Source of the DNA: DASQPR01 sp963797605
GTDB lineage: Bacteria > Actinomycetota > Actinomycetes > Mycobacteriales > Micromonosporaceae
Assembly (NCBI GenBank): GCA_963797605.1
Contig: CAWCPX010000002.1
Coordinates: forward strand, 347,166-411,165
Direction: 5' to 3'
DNA: 64,000 nt
In this document: piece after piece, positions 36,030-44,574 of the stretch
How the letters are laid out: every line of letters begins with the position of its first letter
How positions within the stretch are numbered: position 1 is the first letter of the stretch
The notes under the pieces: model-generated
Seen by the model: the letters and a program-made list of their open reading frames with translations, nothing else
Told to the model about the DNA's origin: nothing
The model's database searches: none
Made by a program: the position numbers and the translations under genes

Positions 36030-36971
36030 TTACGCGACGAGCAGGTCCGTCGAGACCTGCCAGAGCCGGGCGGCGGACACCGGGTCGAGCGCGTAACCGG
36101 CCACACCGCGACGCACGCCGGGCTGGTGCGGAGCGGCTTCCTGGCAATCCTCGAAGTAGCGCCCGGTCACCCCCGACACCAGCGGAGACGCGGCGAGCAG
36201 CACCGATGTCGCGGCCCCCTGCTCGACGTTTTTCCAGGAGACGTCCGTGCTCGTCGGGTCGAAGGAGGTCGGCGCGTTTCCGATGTCGCCGATGTAGCGG
36301 CTCAGGTTCGTGCCGGTGATGCGACCCGGGTTCAGCGCGTTGGCCGTGATGCCATCCGCCGCCCACCGCTTCGCGGCCTCGACGGCGAACAGGACGTTGG
36401 CGGTTTTCGACTGCCCGTAAGCCAGCCACGGATCGTACGGCCGGCGTTCGAAGTTGATATCGTTGAAGTCGACGTCGCTGTTGACGTGGCCGACGGAACT
36501 GACCGAGACGATCCGCGCGCCACCGGCGGCGGCAAGTGCGTCGTGCAGGCCGATCGCGAGCGCGAAATGACCGAGGTGGTTCGTCGCGAACTGCAGCTCC
36601 CAGCCCTGCGGTGTCCGCTGCAGCGGCGTGGCCATGATCCCGGCGTTGTTGACCAGGATGTGCAGCGGTCCGGACCACCCCGCGACGAACCTGGCCACCG
36701 ATACCTCGTCGGCGAGGTCGAACGGCGCGACGAAGATCTTCGCGTTGCCGGTCGCCGAGGTGAGGTCGTGCGCGACCCGATCGCCGGCCGTCGTGTCTCG
36801 CACGGCCAGCGTGACCTCGGCACCCGCGCCGGCCAGGGCGCGAGCGGTCTCGACGCCGATGCCGGACGATCCGCCGGTGACAACGGCGCGCCGGCCGACC
36901 AGGTCGACCCCGGCGATGACCTCGGTGGCCGTCGACGTGGCGCCGAATGGGGTGGTGATGCGGTCTGTCAT
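36030..36971 (-). CDS. SDR-family NAD(P)-dependent oxidoreductase
   Basis: The 313-residue enzyme has the Rossmann motif TGGSSGIG, NNAG, and the catalytic Ser with Y-x-x-x-K (YGQSKTAN), typical of WW-oxidoreductase/retinol-dehydrogenase-like SDRs. AGGGAGCAGGG precedes the ATG. It is divergent from a TetR gene with two operator-like sites between, so expression is probably inducible. The substrate is unknown. Confidence 0.88.
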   Translation of the reverse strand: MTDRITTPFGATSTATEVIAGVDLVGRRAVVTGGSSGIGVETARALAGAGAEVTLAVRDTTAGDRVAHDLTSATGNAKIFVAPFDLADEVSVARFVAGWSGPLHILVNNAGIMATPLQRTPQGWELQFATNHLGHFALAIGLHDALAAAGGARIVSVSSVGHVNSDVDFNDINFERRPYDPWLAYGQSKTANVLFAVEAAKRWAADGITANALNPGRITGTNLSRYIGDIGNAPTSFDPTSTDVSWKNVEQGAATSVLLAASPLVSGVTGRYFEDCQEAAPHQPGVRRGVAGYALDPVSAARLWQVSTDLLVA

Positions 36972-37015
36972 GATCCCTGCTCCCTGTGACGAGGAGTCGT
37001 CCGCGCTACGCTAGC

Positions 37016-37068
37016 AAGCGGACCCGGCTCCGTTACGCATAACGATAAGAGGACTCGGCTCCGCTTAT
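37016..37068. promoter_or_regulatory. Two TetR operator-like sites
   Basis: Site 1 is GCGGAcccggcTCCGTT-like at 37016-37035. Site 2 at 37045-37068 has arms ATAAG-a-GGA and TCC-g-CTTAT around CTCGGC. Both share GGACyCGGCTCCG, 32 bases (three helical turns) apart. A further CTTATC/GATAAG pair is at 37064-37079. Confidence 0.65.
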
Positions 37069-37109
37069 CCAGCGATAAGGATCACACCAGCGGCGAAATG
37101 AAGAGGATC

Positions 37110-37706
37110 ATGGCGGAACGACCACTTCGCGCGGACGCGCAGACGAACCACGATCGGTTGCTCGTCGTCGCGGCGGAGGCGTTCGCTCGCGAAGGCACGC
37201 AGGCGTCGCTGAAGGCCATCGCGCAGAAGGCCGGCGTCGGCATCGGCACCCTCTACCGTCGCTTTCCCACTCGCGAAACGCTGGTCGAGGCGGTCTATCG
37301 CAACGAGGTGGCCCGGCTCTGCGCGGCCGCGCCGACGTTGCTCGAGACGTTGCCACCCGAACCGGCGCTGGAAGCCTGGATGGAGCGGTTCGTCGGTTTC
37401 ATGGCGACGAAACAGGGCATGGCCGACGTCCTGCGAGCTGTCCTTCTCTCCGAGGAAGATCGGTTGCACACCCGCGCTCTGCTTCGCGAGGCGATCGCGA
37501 CCCTTCTCGAAGCCGGCACGGCGACCGGTGCCCTACGCGCCGGCATCGACCCGAACGACGTACTCATGGCGCTCGGCGGGATCACGATGATCGCCGGCGC
37601 GGAAAATCAACGCGAACTGGCGACGAATCTCATCGACCTGCTGCTGCACGGCGTGAGCACGTCCGTCACGGACGCGGCGTCAGCATCTCCAGCAGCAACT
37701 CCGTGA
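37110..37706 (+). CDS. TetR/AcrR regulator, divergent from SDR gene
   Basis: The 198-residue regulator has an N-terminal TetR helix-turn-helix (ASLKAIAQKAGVGIGTLYRR, about residues 29-48) and an all-helical ligand domain. AAGAGG precedes ATG 37110; an in-frame ATG lies at 37098. It probably represses the SDR gene and itself through the duplicated sites between them. Its end overlaps the next TetR gene tail to tail by 41 bases. Confidence 0.87.
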   Translation: MAERPLRADAQTNHDRLLVVAAEAFAREGTQASLKAIAQKAGVGIGTLYRRFPTRETLVEAVYRNEVARLCAAAPTLLETLPPEPALEAWMERFVGFMATKQGMADVLRAVLLSEEDRLHTRALLREAIATLLEAGTATGALRAGIDPNDVLMALGGITMIAGAENQRELATNLIDLLLHGVSTSVTDAASASPAATP

Positions 37707-38241
37707 GATCGCCGGCGCTCAGCAGCGGCAGCCGGTCGAACGCACCCGACCCGCGCGCGGTGATCACGCCGATGAACGCGGCGGCCAGGATCTCCGCTCG
37801 CTCCCGGGGCCGGTCGAGGCCCTCCGCACTGAGCCGCTCGACGAGGGGGCCGATGATCCGCTCGTGGAGTTCGGCGCGCGAGACGGCCTGTGCGGTCGAG
37901 TCGTCGTGCGGCCGCGAGGCGACCTGATAGATCGGGCTCGGCCCGCGTGCGATCGCGCGCTCGACGAGGTGCCGCATCCGGCTGGGCTCCAGGATGTCCG
38001 CCGGCACATCGTCGCCCATTTCCGCGTGCAGCACCGCGACGTACAGCTGGGCTTTGCCACCGAAGTAGCGGGCGATCATCGCGGCGTCGACACCGGCCCG
38101 CTCGCCGATATCGCGCAACGTCGCATGGTCGTAGCCCCGCTCGGCGAAGAGCTCGGCCGCCGCCTGCACGAGCGCGATGCGGGTGCCAGGGGCGTCGCGG
38201 CGGCGTTTGGTCGAGACCGCTTCCACGGGTACGTCGTTCAT
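37666..38241 (-). CDS. TetR/AcrR regulator of MFS operon
   Basis: The 191-residue TetR protein has the recognition region ATLRDIGERAGVDAAMIARYF (about residues 41-61). It follows the MFS gene by 4 bases on the same strand, so the pump and its likely repressor are made from one mRNA and can be autoregulated. The likely operator is the pair of overlapping palindromes upstream of the MFS gene. Confidence 0.87.
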   Translation of the reverse strand: MNDVPVEAVSTKRRRDAPGTRIALVQAAAELFAERGYDHATLRDIGERAGVDAAMIARYFGGKAQLYVAVLHAEMGDDVPADILEPSRMRHLVERAIARGPSPIYQVASRPHDDSTAQAVSRAELHERIIGPLVERLSAEGLDRPRERAEILAAAFIGVITARGSGAFDRLPLLSAGDLTELLLEMLTPRP

Positions 38242-38245
38242 CCGC

Positions 38246-39724
38246 TCATCCTCGCAGCGCCGGCACCGGATCGGTGCTGCCGCTCTCGGCCGGCACCGGG
38301 GTTGCCGTGTCGTCGTTGCTTACCGCGGGAACCGTACGTCGTCCGGGCAGCAGGGCGCCCGCCGCGAGACACGCCAGCCACAGGCCCGCTCCGACGAACG
38401 CGGCGGCGGTGTAGCCACTCGTGCGCGGGAAGTGGTGACCGGAGGGCGTGTACGCGCCGAGAATCGCGCCGCCGATCGCGCTTCCCGTTGCGTATCCGAC
38501 GTACCGCAACACCTGGTTGAAGCTCATCGCACTTCCGGTCTCGCGCGGTGGCACGGCACGAGTGATCATCGCTGGCATCACCGCGAAGATCGCGCCCACC
38601 GCCAGTCCGACCGCCGCCAGCACGACCACGAGTTCCCAGATGTTCGGCCGCAGCGTCGCGAAGACGATCATGGCCGCGAGTGCGAGCAGCGAGGCGCCGG
38701 GGATCAGAAACGGGCCACCGCCCCGCGCGAGCACGGCCGGCGTGACCCGGCTCGCCGCGAAGCTTCCAGCCGAGTACGGCAGCAGGACAAGCCCGGCCAC
38801 GACGACCGAGCCACCCAGGCCACCGTCCACTCCGGTCGGGGTCTGCACGAACCGGACGACGATGGAGACCAGCAGGTACATGCCGAGTCCGGCGAGCACG
38901 GCAGTCACGTCGGCCGTGAGCACGCTCCGGTGGCGCAGCAGCCGCAGGTCGACCAGTGGCCGCCGATGCCGGGTCTCGTACCGAGCCCAGACGGCGGTCG
39001 CCACCAACGCGACCGCGATCACGGCGATGGACAGCGGCGAGAACCAGCCCCAGATCTCGCCTTCGCTGATCCACAGAATGAGGGCCGCGAGACCCGATCC
39101 GATCAGGATCGCGCCGACGACGTCCACCCGCACCCGGGGCAGATCCCGCGATGACGGCACGATCCGCAGCGCCGCGAGCAGGCCGAGGAGACCGACGGCC
39201 GCGCCGAACCAGTACGCCGCGTGCAATCCGCCGTACTCCGCGATCAGGCCGGTGATCGGATATCCGAGGCCGACGCCGGCAACCGTGGTGATCGAGAGCA
39301 TGGCCATGGTCGGGCGAGCCCGGTGCGGCGGCAACGCGTCCCGTGCGGTGGCGATCGTCAGTGGCGTCAAACCCAGCCCGATGCCCTGCAGTCCGCGGCC
39401 GACGACCAGCGCGGCGAAGCCCATCGGTAGCGCCGCGAGCACGCTTCCGGCGGTCACGAGCGCCAAGCCGCCGAAGATCACCGGGCGCCGCATCGGACCG
39501 TCGCCGAGCCGTCCCATGATCGGTGTCGCCACCGCGCCGACGAGCAGCGTGATCGTCAACGACCACTGCGCGTCGGTCAGCGATACTCCGTCGGCGGCGG
39601 CGATCGTCGGGATGAGCGGTGCTCCGAGGCTGGACACGACCGCGACGATGAGTCCCATGAAGATCAACGTGGGCACTAGGCCTCGGCGGGGGGCCTGCGG
39701 GAAGACAGCGTTCAGCGTCGTCAC
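38246..39724 (-). CDS. MFS drug-efflux transporter, DHA2 type
   Basis: The 492-residue protein has about 14 hydrophobic segments and DHA2-type motifs (PIMGRLGDGPMRRPVIFGG, motif A; GLQGIGLGLTPL, motif B; a motif C-like VGLGYPITGLIAE). It is a proton-driven exporter of drugs or metabolites. GTG start at 39724 with AAGGA before it. It forms an operon with the downstream TetR. Confidence 0.88.
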   Translation of the reverse strand: MTTLNAVFPQAPRRGLVPTLIFMGLIVAVVSSLGAPLIPTIAAADGVSLTDAQWSLTITLLVGAVATPIMGRLGDGPMRRPVIFGGLALVTAGSVLAALPMGFAALVVGRGLQGIGLGLTPLTIATARDALPPHRARPTMAMLSITTVAGVGLGYPITGLIAEYGGLHAAYWFGAAVGLLGLLAALRIVPSSRDLPRVRVDVVGAILIGSGLAALILWISEGEIWGWFSPLSIAVIAVALVATAVWARYETRHRRPLVDLRLLRHRSVLTADVTAVLAGLGMYLLVSIVVRFVQTPTGVDGGLGGSVVVAGLVLLPYSAGSFAASRVTPAVLARGGGPFLIPGASLLALAAMIVFATLRPNIWELVVVLAAVGLAVGAIFAVMPAMITRAVPPRETGSAMSFNQVLRYVGYATGSAIGGAILGAYTPSGHHFPRTSGYTAAAFVGAGLWLACLAAGALLPGRRTVPAVSNDDTATPVPAESGSTDPVPALRG

Positions 39725-39740
39725 GTCCTTAAGTCAACAA

Positions 39741-39761
39741 CCGATGTCATCGGACGATGAC
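39741..39761. promoter_or_regulatory. Overlapping palindromes upstream of MFS-TetR operon
   Basis: CCGATGTCATCGG (39741-39753) is a 13-base palindrome and GTCATCGgaCGATGAC (39746-39761) a 16-base palindrome. They overlap and lie 17 bases upstream of the start codon, a position suited to repression. Confidence 0.65.
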
Positions 39762-39816
39762 TAGCTTAGCGAACGCATTTTCGCAGCTGACGACTCTGAC
39801 CCGTCAGCCTGTGGCC

Positions 39817-42800
39817 CTATCCGGCCCGGAGGGAGAAGGTCACCGTCGCGGTCTCGTCCTCGGGCGGATCGATGCGAAGCACCCAGCGCCCGGCTTCGTT
39901 CAGCGTGAACGGGTCGATGGAGGCGTGCCCGGAGGCGTCGACGCATCCTTCGGTCGCCGCGATGCCTTTGGGATCGACCAGCACGATCGGGCCGCACTCA
40001 TTGACCAGCGTCGAGTCCGATACGACGATCTTGACCTTCTCGCCTTTCGTCGCCGTGAACGCGTAGTCCGCGACCTGGCCGGCGGCCGTGACCTTGGCCG
40101 TGACCGGGGCGCCGCCGACGGTCACGGTGCCGTGGACGTCCCGGCTGGTGATCAGGCGAAGGACGACGCTGCCGGTCTCCGCGTCGGCCGGATCGACGGC
40201 GACCGCGTACTGGCCCGAATCCTTGAGGAGCGTGCCGTCGATGTAGCCGGCGCCGTCCAGGATGCATCCCTCGGACTCGACGAGACCGCTCGGCGCGCGC
40301 AATTCAATCGAACCGCAGCCGTCGGGGCCGGTGGACGCGCTCGCCGAGACGTAGACCCGCTCGCCGGCCGTACCGGTGAAGCTGAAGAAGTTGACCTGGC
40401 CCGGTGCCGTGATGTCGGCGGTCACCGGTGATCCGTCGGTCGGCATCGCGGCGTGTACGTCGTTCGAGAGGATCAGCTTCACGTGCGCGGATCCGATCGT
40501 GCCGCCGACGGGGGTGAACCGCAGCTTGTACGGGCCGGATGTGGCGAGGATGTCTCCGCCGATGCTGCCGGTGCCGTCCGCGACGGTGCAGCCCGAGTCC
40601 TGGTCGATGCCGTCGGGTCCGATCAGATCGATAACCCCGCACCGAGACGGCACGGTCGACGACGTGATCGCGATGAACGCGCGCTGGCCGGGCGTCGCCG
40701 TGAAGCTGATTTCCGCAAAGCCGTTCGGTTTCGTGACCGTGAGCGTCGCCTCGCGGGTCGTCGGGCTGAGCGTGCCCGAGGTCGTCGGCCCGGGTGTCGG
40801 CAGTGACGCAGTGTCGATCGCTCCGGACGTCTGGGTCGCGAGCGCTGCCTCGGCGAACGACGCCTGGCCGGTCTCGGCCACGTCGAGCACGCAGTTGGCC
40901 AGCGTGACCGGGTCGGTGATGCCGACGCGCTGACAGAGGGTCCGCGCCAGGTCGGTGTTCGTCAGCGTGGCCACCTGCTGGTGCGGGAACGACCGGTCGG
41001 TGTAGGTCGCCGTGCTCGCCCCGGCCGGGTAGGTGAACAGCGACGTCGCCTGCGTGACCCGCCAGCTGTCAGCGAATCCCGGGTAGAGGGTGCTGAAGGA
41101 GGGCGGCGTCGTCAGCACGGCGCCGGCGGCCGTTTTCAGGTCATCGGTCCGGGACGCGTTGGCGTTGCCGAGCAGCCCGACCATTTTTCCGGCGTGTGCC
41201 GGTGCGAGTTGTGTGGTCAGGTGCAGGCCCCAGATGCCGATCATGTTCACGACGGCGAACGAACCGTCCGGCCAGTCGACGGTGACGACCGGTGCGCTCG
41301 CGGAGTGGTCGATCGCGATCGAGCCGCCGTGCGGGAGGTCGGCCGGGTCCAAGGGCACGTCGGCGCCGTTGATCAGCATCTGCATGCCGCCCGGCGCGAC
41401 ATCGATCTCGACCTTGTCGCCCGCGACCGCCATCGCAACGGCCGTGTTCACCGACACCGTCGACGAGCCTCGAAGCGGCTGCTGGCGCACCTGAACCTGC
41501 AGGTCCGGGCCGGTCGTGTCGCGCGCGGCGACGAATTCACCGGCGGCCTGGAAGTCGTAGCGCAAGCCGTCGAACGTGATCAGATGCGGGTCGCCGTTGT
41601 CATCACCGCAGGCAGGCCCGGTGCAATTCGATTTCGGCTTCGGCTGCTGGTCCTTCGGCAGGCACGGACCGCTCGGCAGCGGCGTGTCACCGTAGGTCTT
41701 GCGCTGCGGTAGCCCTTCCTTGACCCGCAGCATGTTCTGGGCACGGGTCGCGTCCACTTCGTTGATCGGCAGGCCACTGCGGCCGGCGCTGGTGACGCAC
41801 TCCGAATGGTCCTGGCCGCCGGTCAGGTCCTCCTTGCCGTGGTGGGCCTCGTGGTAGAGCGCGTCACACGGTTCGGAGTTGCCCCCGCCGGTGTAGGCAT
41901 GGTGATCGTTGGTGTTCCAGAAGATGATGACCTGACCCTGGAACGAGATCTCGTGCGTCTGATCCCCGTTCGACGGCACGATCTTCACGTTGCTCTTCGG
42001 ATCGTTGAGGATGGGGAAGAGGCTGGCCGGGTCGCCGCCGCTCGACGTGTAGAGCCCCTGACATTTCGCGAAGTCCTTGGCGAGGCTGGGATCGACGGTC
42101 ACGGTGGCGAACGCGGCTCGTGCCGGCCACGCGCCCGCGAAGAGCAGCCCGGCCAGCACGATCAGCACGAGCGCCGCCGCCGGGGTGGCACGTCGGCGGC
42201 GCCGCAGCACGAACAGCAGGAGCAGCAGAAGCAGAAGAACAACGACCACACCGACGACCACGATCCATCGACGGTAGGAGTGGCCCGCGGCAATCGGCCC
42301 GGCCGTGCCGATGACCGCCGAGGCCGCGTCGCACATCGGCGCACCGGTGACCGCGAGTGGCGGCGGCGCGTAGGTCGCGGCGATCTGCAGCGGCTTCCCG
42401 GATGCGATCGGGTAGAGCGCGCCCATCGTGGCCAGCGACGACCACGTGACGGTCTCGATCGCGTGACCGGTCGGACCGGCCGCGACCACGGGAAGCCGGA
42501 TCGTGGTCGACGCTCCCGGCGCGAGCGTTCTCAATCGCGTGGCGAGGTAGACGTCGACGGAATCGGGGAAACTCGGGTCGGTGCTGACCGGTGCGACCGC
42601 CGCTCCGGCCTGTGTGAGCCGGGTGATGCCGACCGTGCCGAGCGCGACCGTGGTCACCTGGCAGGCCTCGGAGCCGCCGTTGGTCAGCACGATCGCCGGA
42701 GCGAGCGGATCAGCGGCGGTCACGACCATCCGGAGGCCGGTGCTGTCCGCGGCCGGAGCGGCGCCGGCCGGGCTGTCGGTCGCGAGCAACGCGATCGCGA

Positions 42801-42855
42801 GTGCCGCTGCGAGGATCGGGCCGGCGGTGGCCAGGATGCGGAATGACGGGCGCAT
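39817..42855 (-). CDS. Large surface protein: M91-like HExxH, von Willebrand D and C-terminal beta repeats
   Basis: The 1012-residue protein has, in order, a signal peptide (1-32), an extracellular domain (35-190), a membrane anchor (197-217) with a basic stop, a second hydrophobic segment ending ARAA (228-248), and a domain with HEAHH (335-339) and a following INEVDATRAQNMLR block like M91-type effector proteases. A von Willebrand type D domain follows (about 420-580, GDPHLITFDG), then four pre-peptidase-C-like beta repeats (about 690-1012). GGAGG precedes the ATG. It is probably displayed on the surface. Protease activity is inferred only. Confidence 0.75.
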   Translation of the reverse strand: MRPSFRILATAGPILAAALAIALLATDSPAGAAPAADSTGLRMVVTAADPLAPAIVLTNGGSEACQVTTVALGTVGITRLTQAGAAVAPVSTDPSFPDSVDVYLATRLRTLAPGASTTIRLPVVAAGPTGHAIETVTWSSLATMGALYPIASGKPLQIAATYAPPPLAVTGAPMCDAASAVIGTAGPIAAGHSYRRWIVVVGVVVVLLLLLLLLFVLRRRRRATPAAALVLIVLAGLLFAGAWPARAAFATVTVDPSLAKDFAKCQGLYTSSGGDPASLFPILNDPKSNVKIVPSNGDQTHEISFQGQVIIFWNTNDHHAYTGGGNSEPCDALYHEAHHGKEDLTGGQDHSECVTSAGRSGLPINEVDATRAQNMLRVKEGLPQRKTYGDTPLPSGPCLPKDQQPKPKSNCTGPACGDDNGDPHLITFDGLRYDFQAAGEFVAARDTTGPDLQVQVRQQPLRGSSTVSVNTAVAMAVAGDKVEIDVAPGGMQMLINGADVPLDPADLPHGGSIAIDHSASAPVVTVDWPDGSFAVVNMIGIWGLHLTTQLAPAHAGKMVGLLGNANASRTDDLKTAAGAVLTTPPSFSTLYPGFADSWRVTQATSLFTYPAGASTATYTDRSFPHQQVATLTNTDLARTLCQRVGITDPVTLANCVLDVAETGQASFAEAALATQTSGAIDTASLPTPGPTTSGTLSPTTREATLTVTKPNGFAEISFTATPGQRAFIAITSSTVPSRCGVIDLIGPDGIDQDSGCTVADGTGSIGGDILATSGPYKLRFTPVGGTIGSAHVKLILSNDVHAAMPTDGSPVTADITAPGQVNFFSFTGTAGERVYVSASASTGPDGCGSIELRAPSGLVESEGCILDGAGYIDGTLLKDSGQYAVAVDPADAETGSVVLRLITSRDVHGTVTVGGAPVTAKVTAAGQVADYAFTATKGEKVKIVVSDSTLVNECGPIVLVDPKGIAATEGCVDASGHASIDPFTLNEAGRWVLRIDPPEDETATVTFSLRAG

Positions 42856-43039
42856 GCCAAGCCTCCGAACAGTGGTGGATCATGCCACGATGACCGACGC
42901 GAAGATCCATCACAACCCGTTGTCGGACACATGACTCATCTCGTTGCGATTTGCGCTCGGCTGCCGGGAACAGTCGAACGTCTGACGATGGGCCACGACT
43001 TCGATACGTTCGGGTAATGACCAGTGCGCGGCCGAGCGG

Positions 43040-43996
43040 ATGACCTCGCGTGGCACGGCGCTGCTGAACCTGATGGCGATCCCGCTGGGCCTGGCGGGTT
43101 TCGGCGGGGTGTGGCAAGCCCTGCGGGGCACGGTGAACGCCCCGGCCTGGCCGGCCGAAGTGCTCTTCGGGATCAGCACAGCACTGTGGATCGTGCTCTT
43201 CGTCATCTACATCGCCCGTGGCCTCCGCCGACCCGCGTCCTTCGCCGACGATCGCGAAGACCCGCTGTACGGGCCCTTCGCGGCCTACATTCCCGTGATC
43301 GGCCTCCTGATCGCCTCGCACTACGAGCTGTACATCTACCGCACCGGCCGCGTCGCCGTCATCGTGTTCGTGATCGCGCTCGGCATCCTGCTGGCGCAAC
43401 TCGTCGGCCGGTGGCTCGTCGGCGAACTGCCGTTGGCCGACATCCATCCCGGTTACCTTCTGCCGACCGCGGCCGGGCCTTTCATCGCTAGCATCGGGCT
43501 CGGATTCAGCGGTTGGCGACAAGCGGCCGAGGGAGCGTTCGGCATCGGAGTCTTCCTGTGGTTCGTGATCGGCTCCATGATCTTCGCGCGGCTGTTCACC
43601 GGCGACCCGCTGCCCGATCCGCTCAAGCCGCTCCTGTCCGTGCTGGTCTCCGCGCCGGCAACCGCCGGGATCGCGTGGTTCATCATCGCGGGCGGACGAT
43701 TGGGCACGATCGGGTACGGGCTGCTCGGCATCACGTTCCTGATGCTGCTCGTCCAGGTCATGATCTTCTACGGCTACCGTCGGCTGCGGTTCACCCCGAC
43801 GTTCTGGGCCTTCATGTTCCCGATCGCGGCGTCCACGAATCTCGTCATCCGCTGGCTCGCGCTCGAAGGTTTCACCGGATGGCGGGCCTGGTCGTGGACG
43901 CTCGCCGGCATCGGGACCGCGCTGCTGCTCGCCGTGGCCGCCGCCACGGTCGTCGATCAGGCACGGTTGAGGCAGGCGTCGGCCGGTCCCGCGTGA
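43040..43996 (+). CDS. TDT/SLAC1-like channel or transporter
   Basis: The 318-residue membrane protein has about nine to ten hydrophobic segments and the early FGGVWQAL pattern, consistent with the tellurite-resistance/dicarboxylate (TDT, TehA/SLAC1) family of anion channels. The ATG at 43040 has only a weak purine stretch. A TACGTT box at 43006-43011 may be its -10. The transported ion is unknown. Confidence 0.72.
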   Translation: MTSRGTALLNLMAIPLGLAGFGGVWQALRGTVNAPAWPAEVLFGISTALWIVLFVIYIARGLRRPASFADDREDPLYGPFAAYIPVIGLLIASHYELYIYRTGRVAVIVFVIALGILLAQLVGRWLVGELPLADIHPGYLLPTAAGPFIASIGLGFSGWRQAAEGAFGIGVFLWFVIGSMIFARLFTGDPLPDPLKPLLSVLVSAPATAGIAWFIIAGGRLGTIGYGLLGITFLMLLVQVMIFYGYRRLRFTPTFWAFMFPIAASTNLVIRWLALEGFTGWRAWSWTLAGIGTALLLAVAAATVVDQARLRQASAGPA

Positions 43997-44066
43997 GCCG
44001 CCTCAGCCCTCGCTGAGAGGTTTCGGCCTCCGGGGCCGCGGTCCGAGCGCGGCCCATGCGAACCAT

Positions 44067-44072
44067 TACTGT
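44067..44072 (+). promoter_or_regulatory. -10 box TACTGT, leaderless start
   Basis: TACTGT ends 6 bases before the ATG at 44079 of the VOC gene. Confidence 0.5.
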
Positions 44073-44078
44073 CGGATC

Positions 44079-44457
44079 ATGGTGTCCTTCATTCGGAATG
44101 TGTCGTTCGACTGCGTCGACCCGTACACGCTCGCCGGGTTCTGGAGCGAGGTGATCGGACATCCGGTTCACTCGGGAATGTTCCCCCGGTGACAGTGAGG
44201 TCGTCATCGAACCGCCGGACGGTCCGCGTCTGTTCTTCCAAGCCGTACCCGAGGACAAGGTTGTGAAGAACCGGGTGCACGTGTGCCTGCAACCGGCCGA
44301 TCGGGACCGAGACAAGGAGGTCGAACGGGTGCTCGCGCTCGGTGCGACGGTGCTCGCCGACCACCGGACGACAGGCGGGGAAGGCTGGGTGGTGCTGGGC
44401 GACCCGGCTGGAAACGAGTTCTGCGTAACCCGATCGGACGCGGAGCGGCACGCCTGA
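44079..44457 (+). CDS. VOC/glyoxalase-like protein, one frameshift
   Basis: The two halves, MVSFIRNVSFDCVDPYTLAG to HSGMFPR and then EVVIEPPDGPRLFFQAVPED to the end at 44457, together make one VOC fold of about 126 residues. The second half has the paired RVHVCLQPAD strand and WVVLGDPAGNEFCV end typical of the family. The slip is near 44190, in a CCCCC run. VOC proteins act in resistance, isomerisation or dioxygenation; here the context (an FAD monooxygenase 118 bases on) is only suggestive. Confidence 0.78.
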
Positions 44458-44574
44458 CGGCACACAATGCATCGGTGCGAATCGATACAGTGCGGGCGTC
44501 TCCGGCATAATCGAGCGCGACCACGTCGGTTCGACAACGTTCGACGCGACGTGACCGATCAGGAGGATGCGCTC

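Noticed and set aside
38448..39764. Plus-strand frame of 438 codons opposite the MFS transporter
   Set aside because: It is a Ser/Thr/Ala/Arg-rich shadow. The minus-strand protein has 14 membrane segments and MFS motifs.
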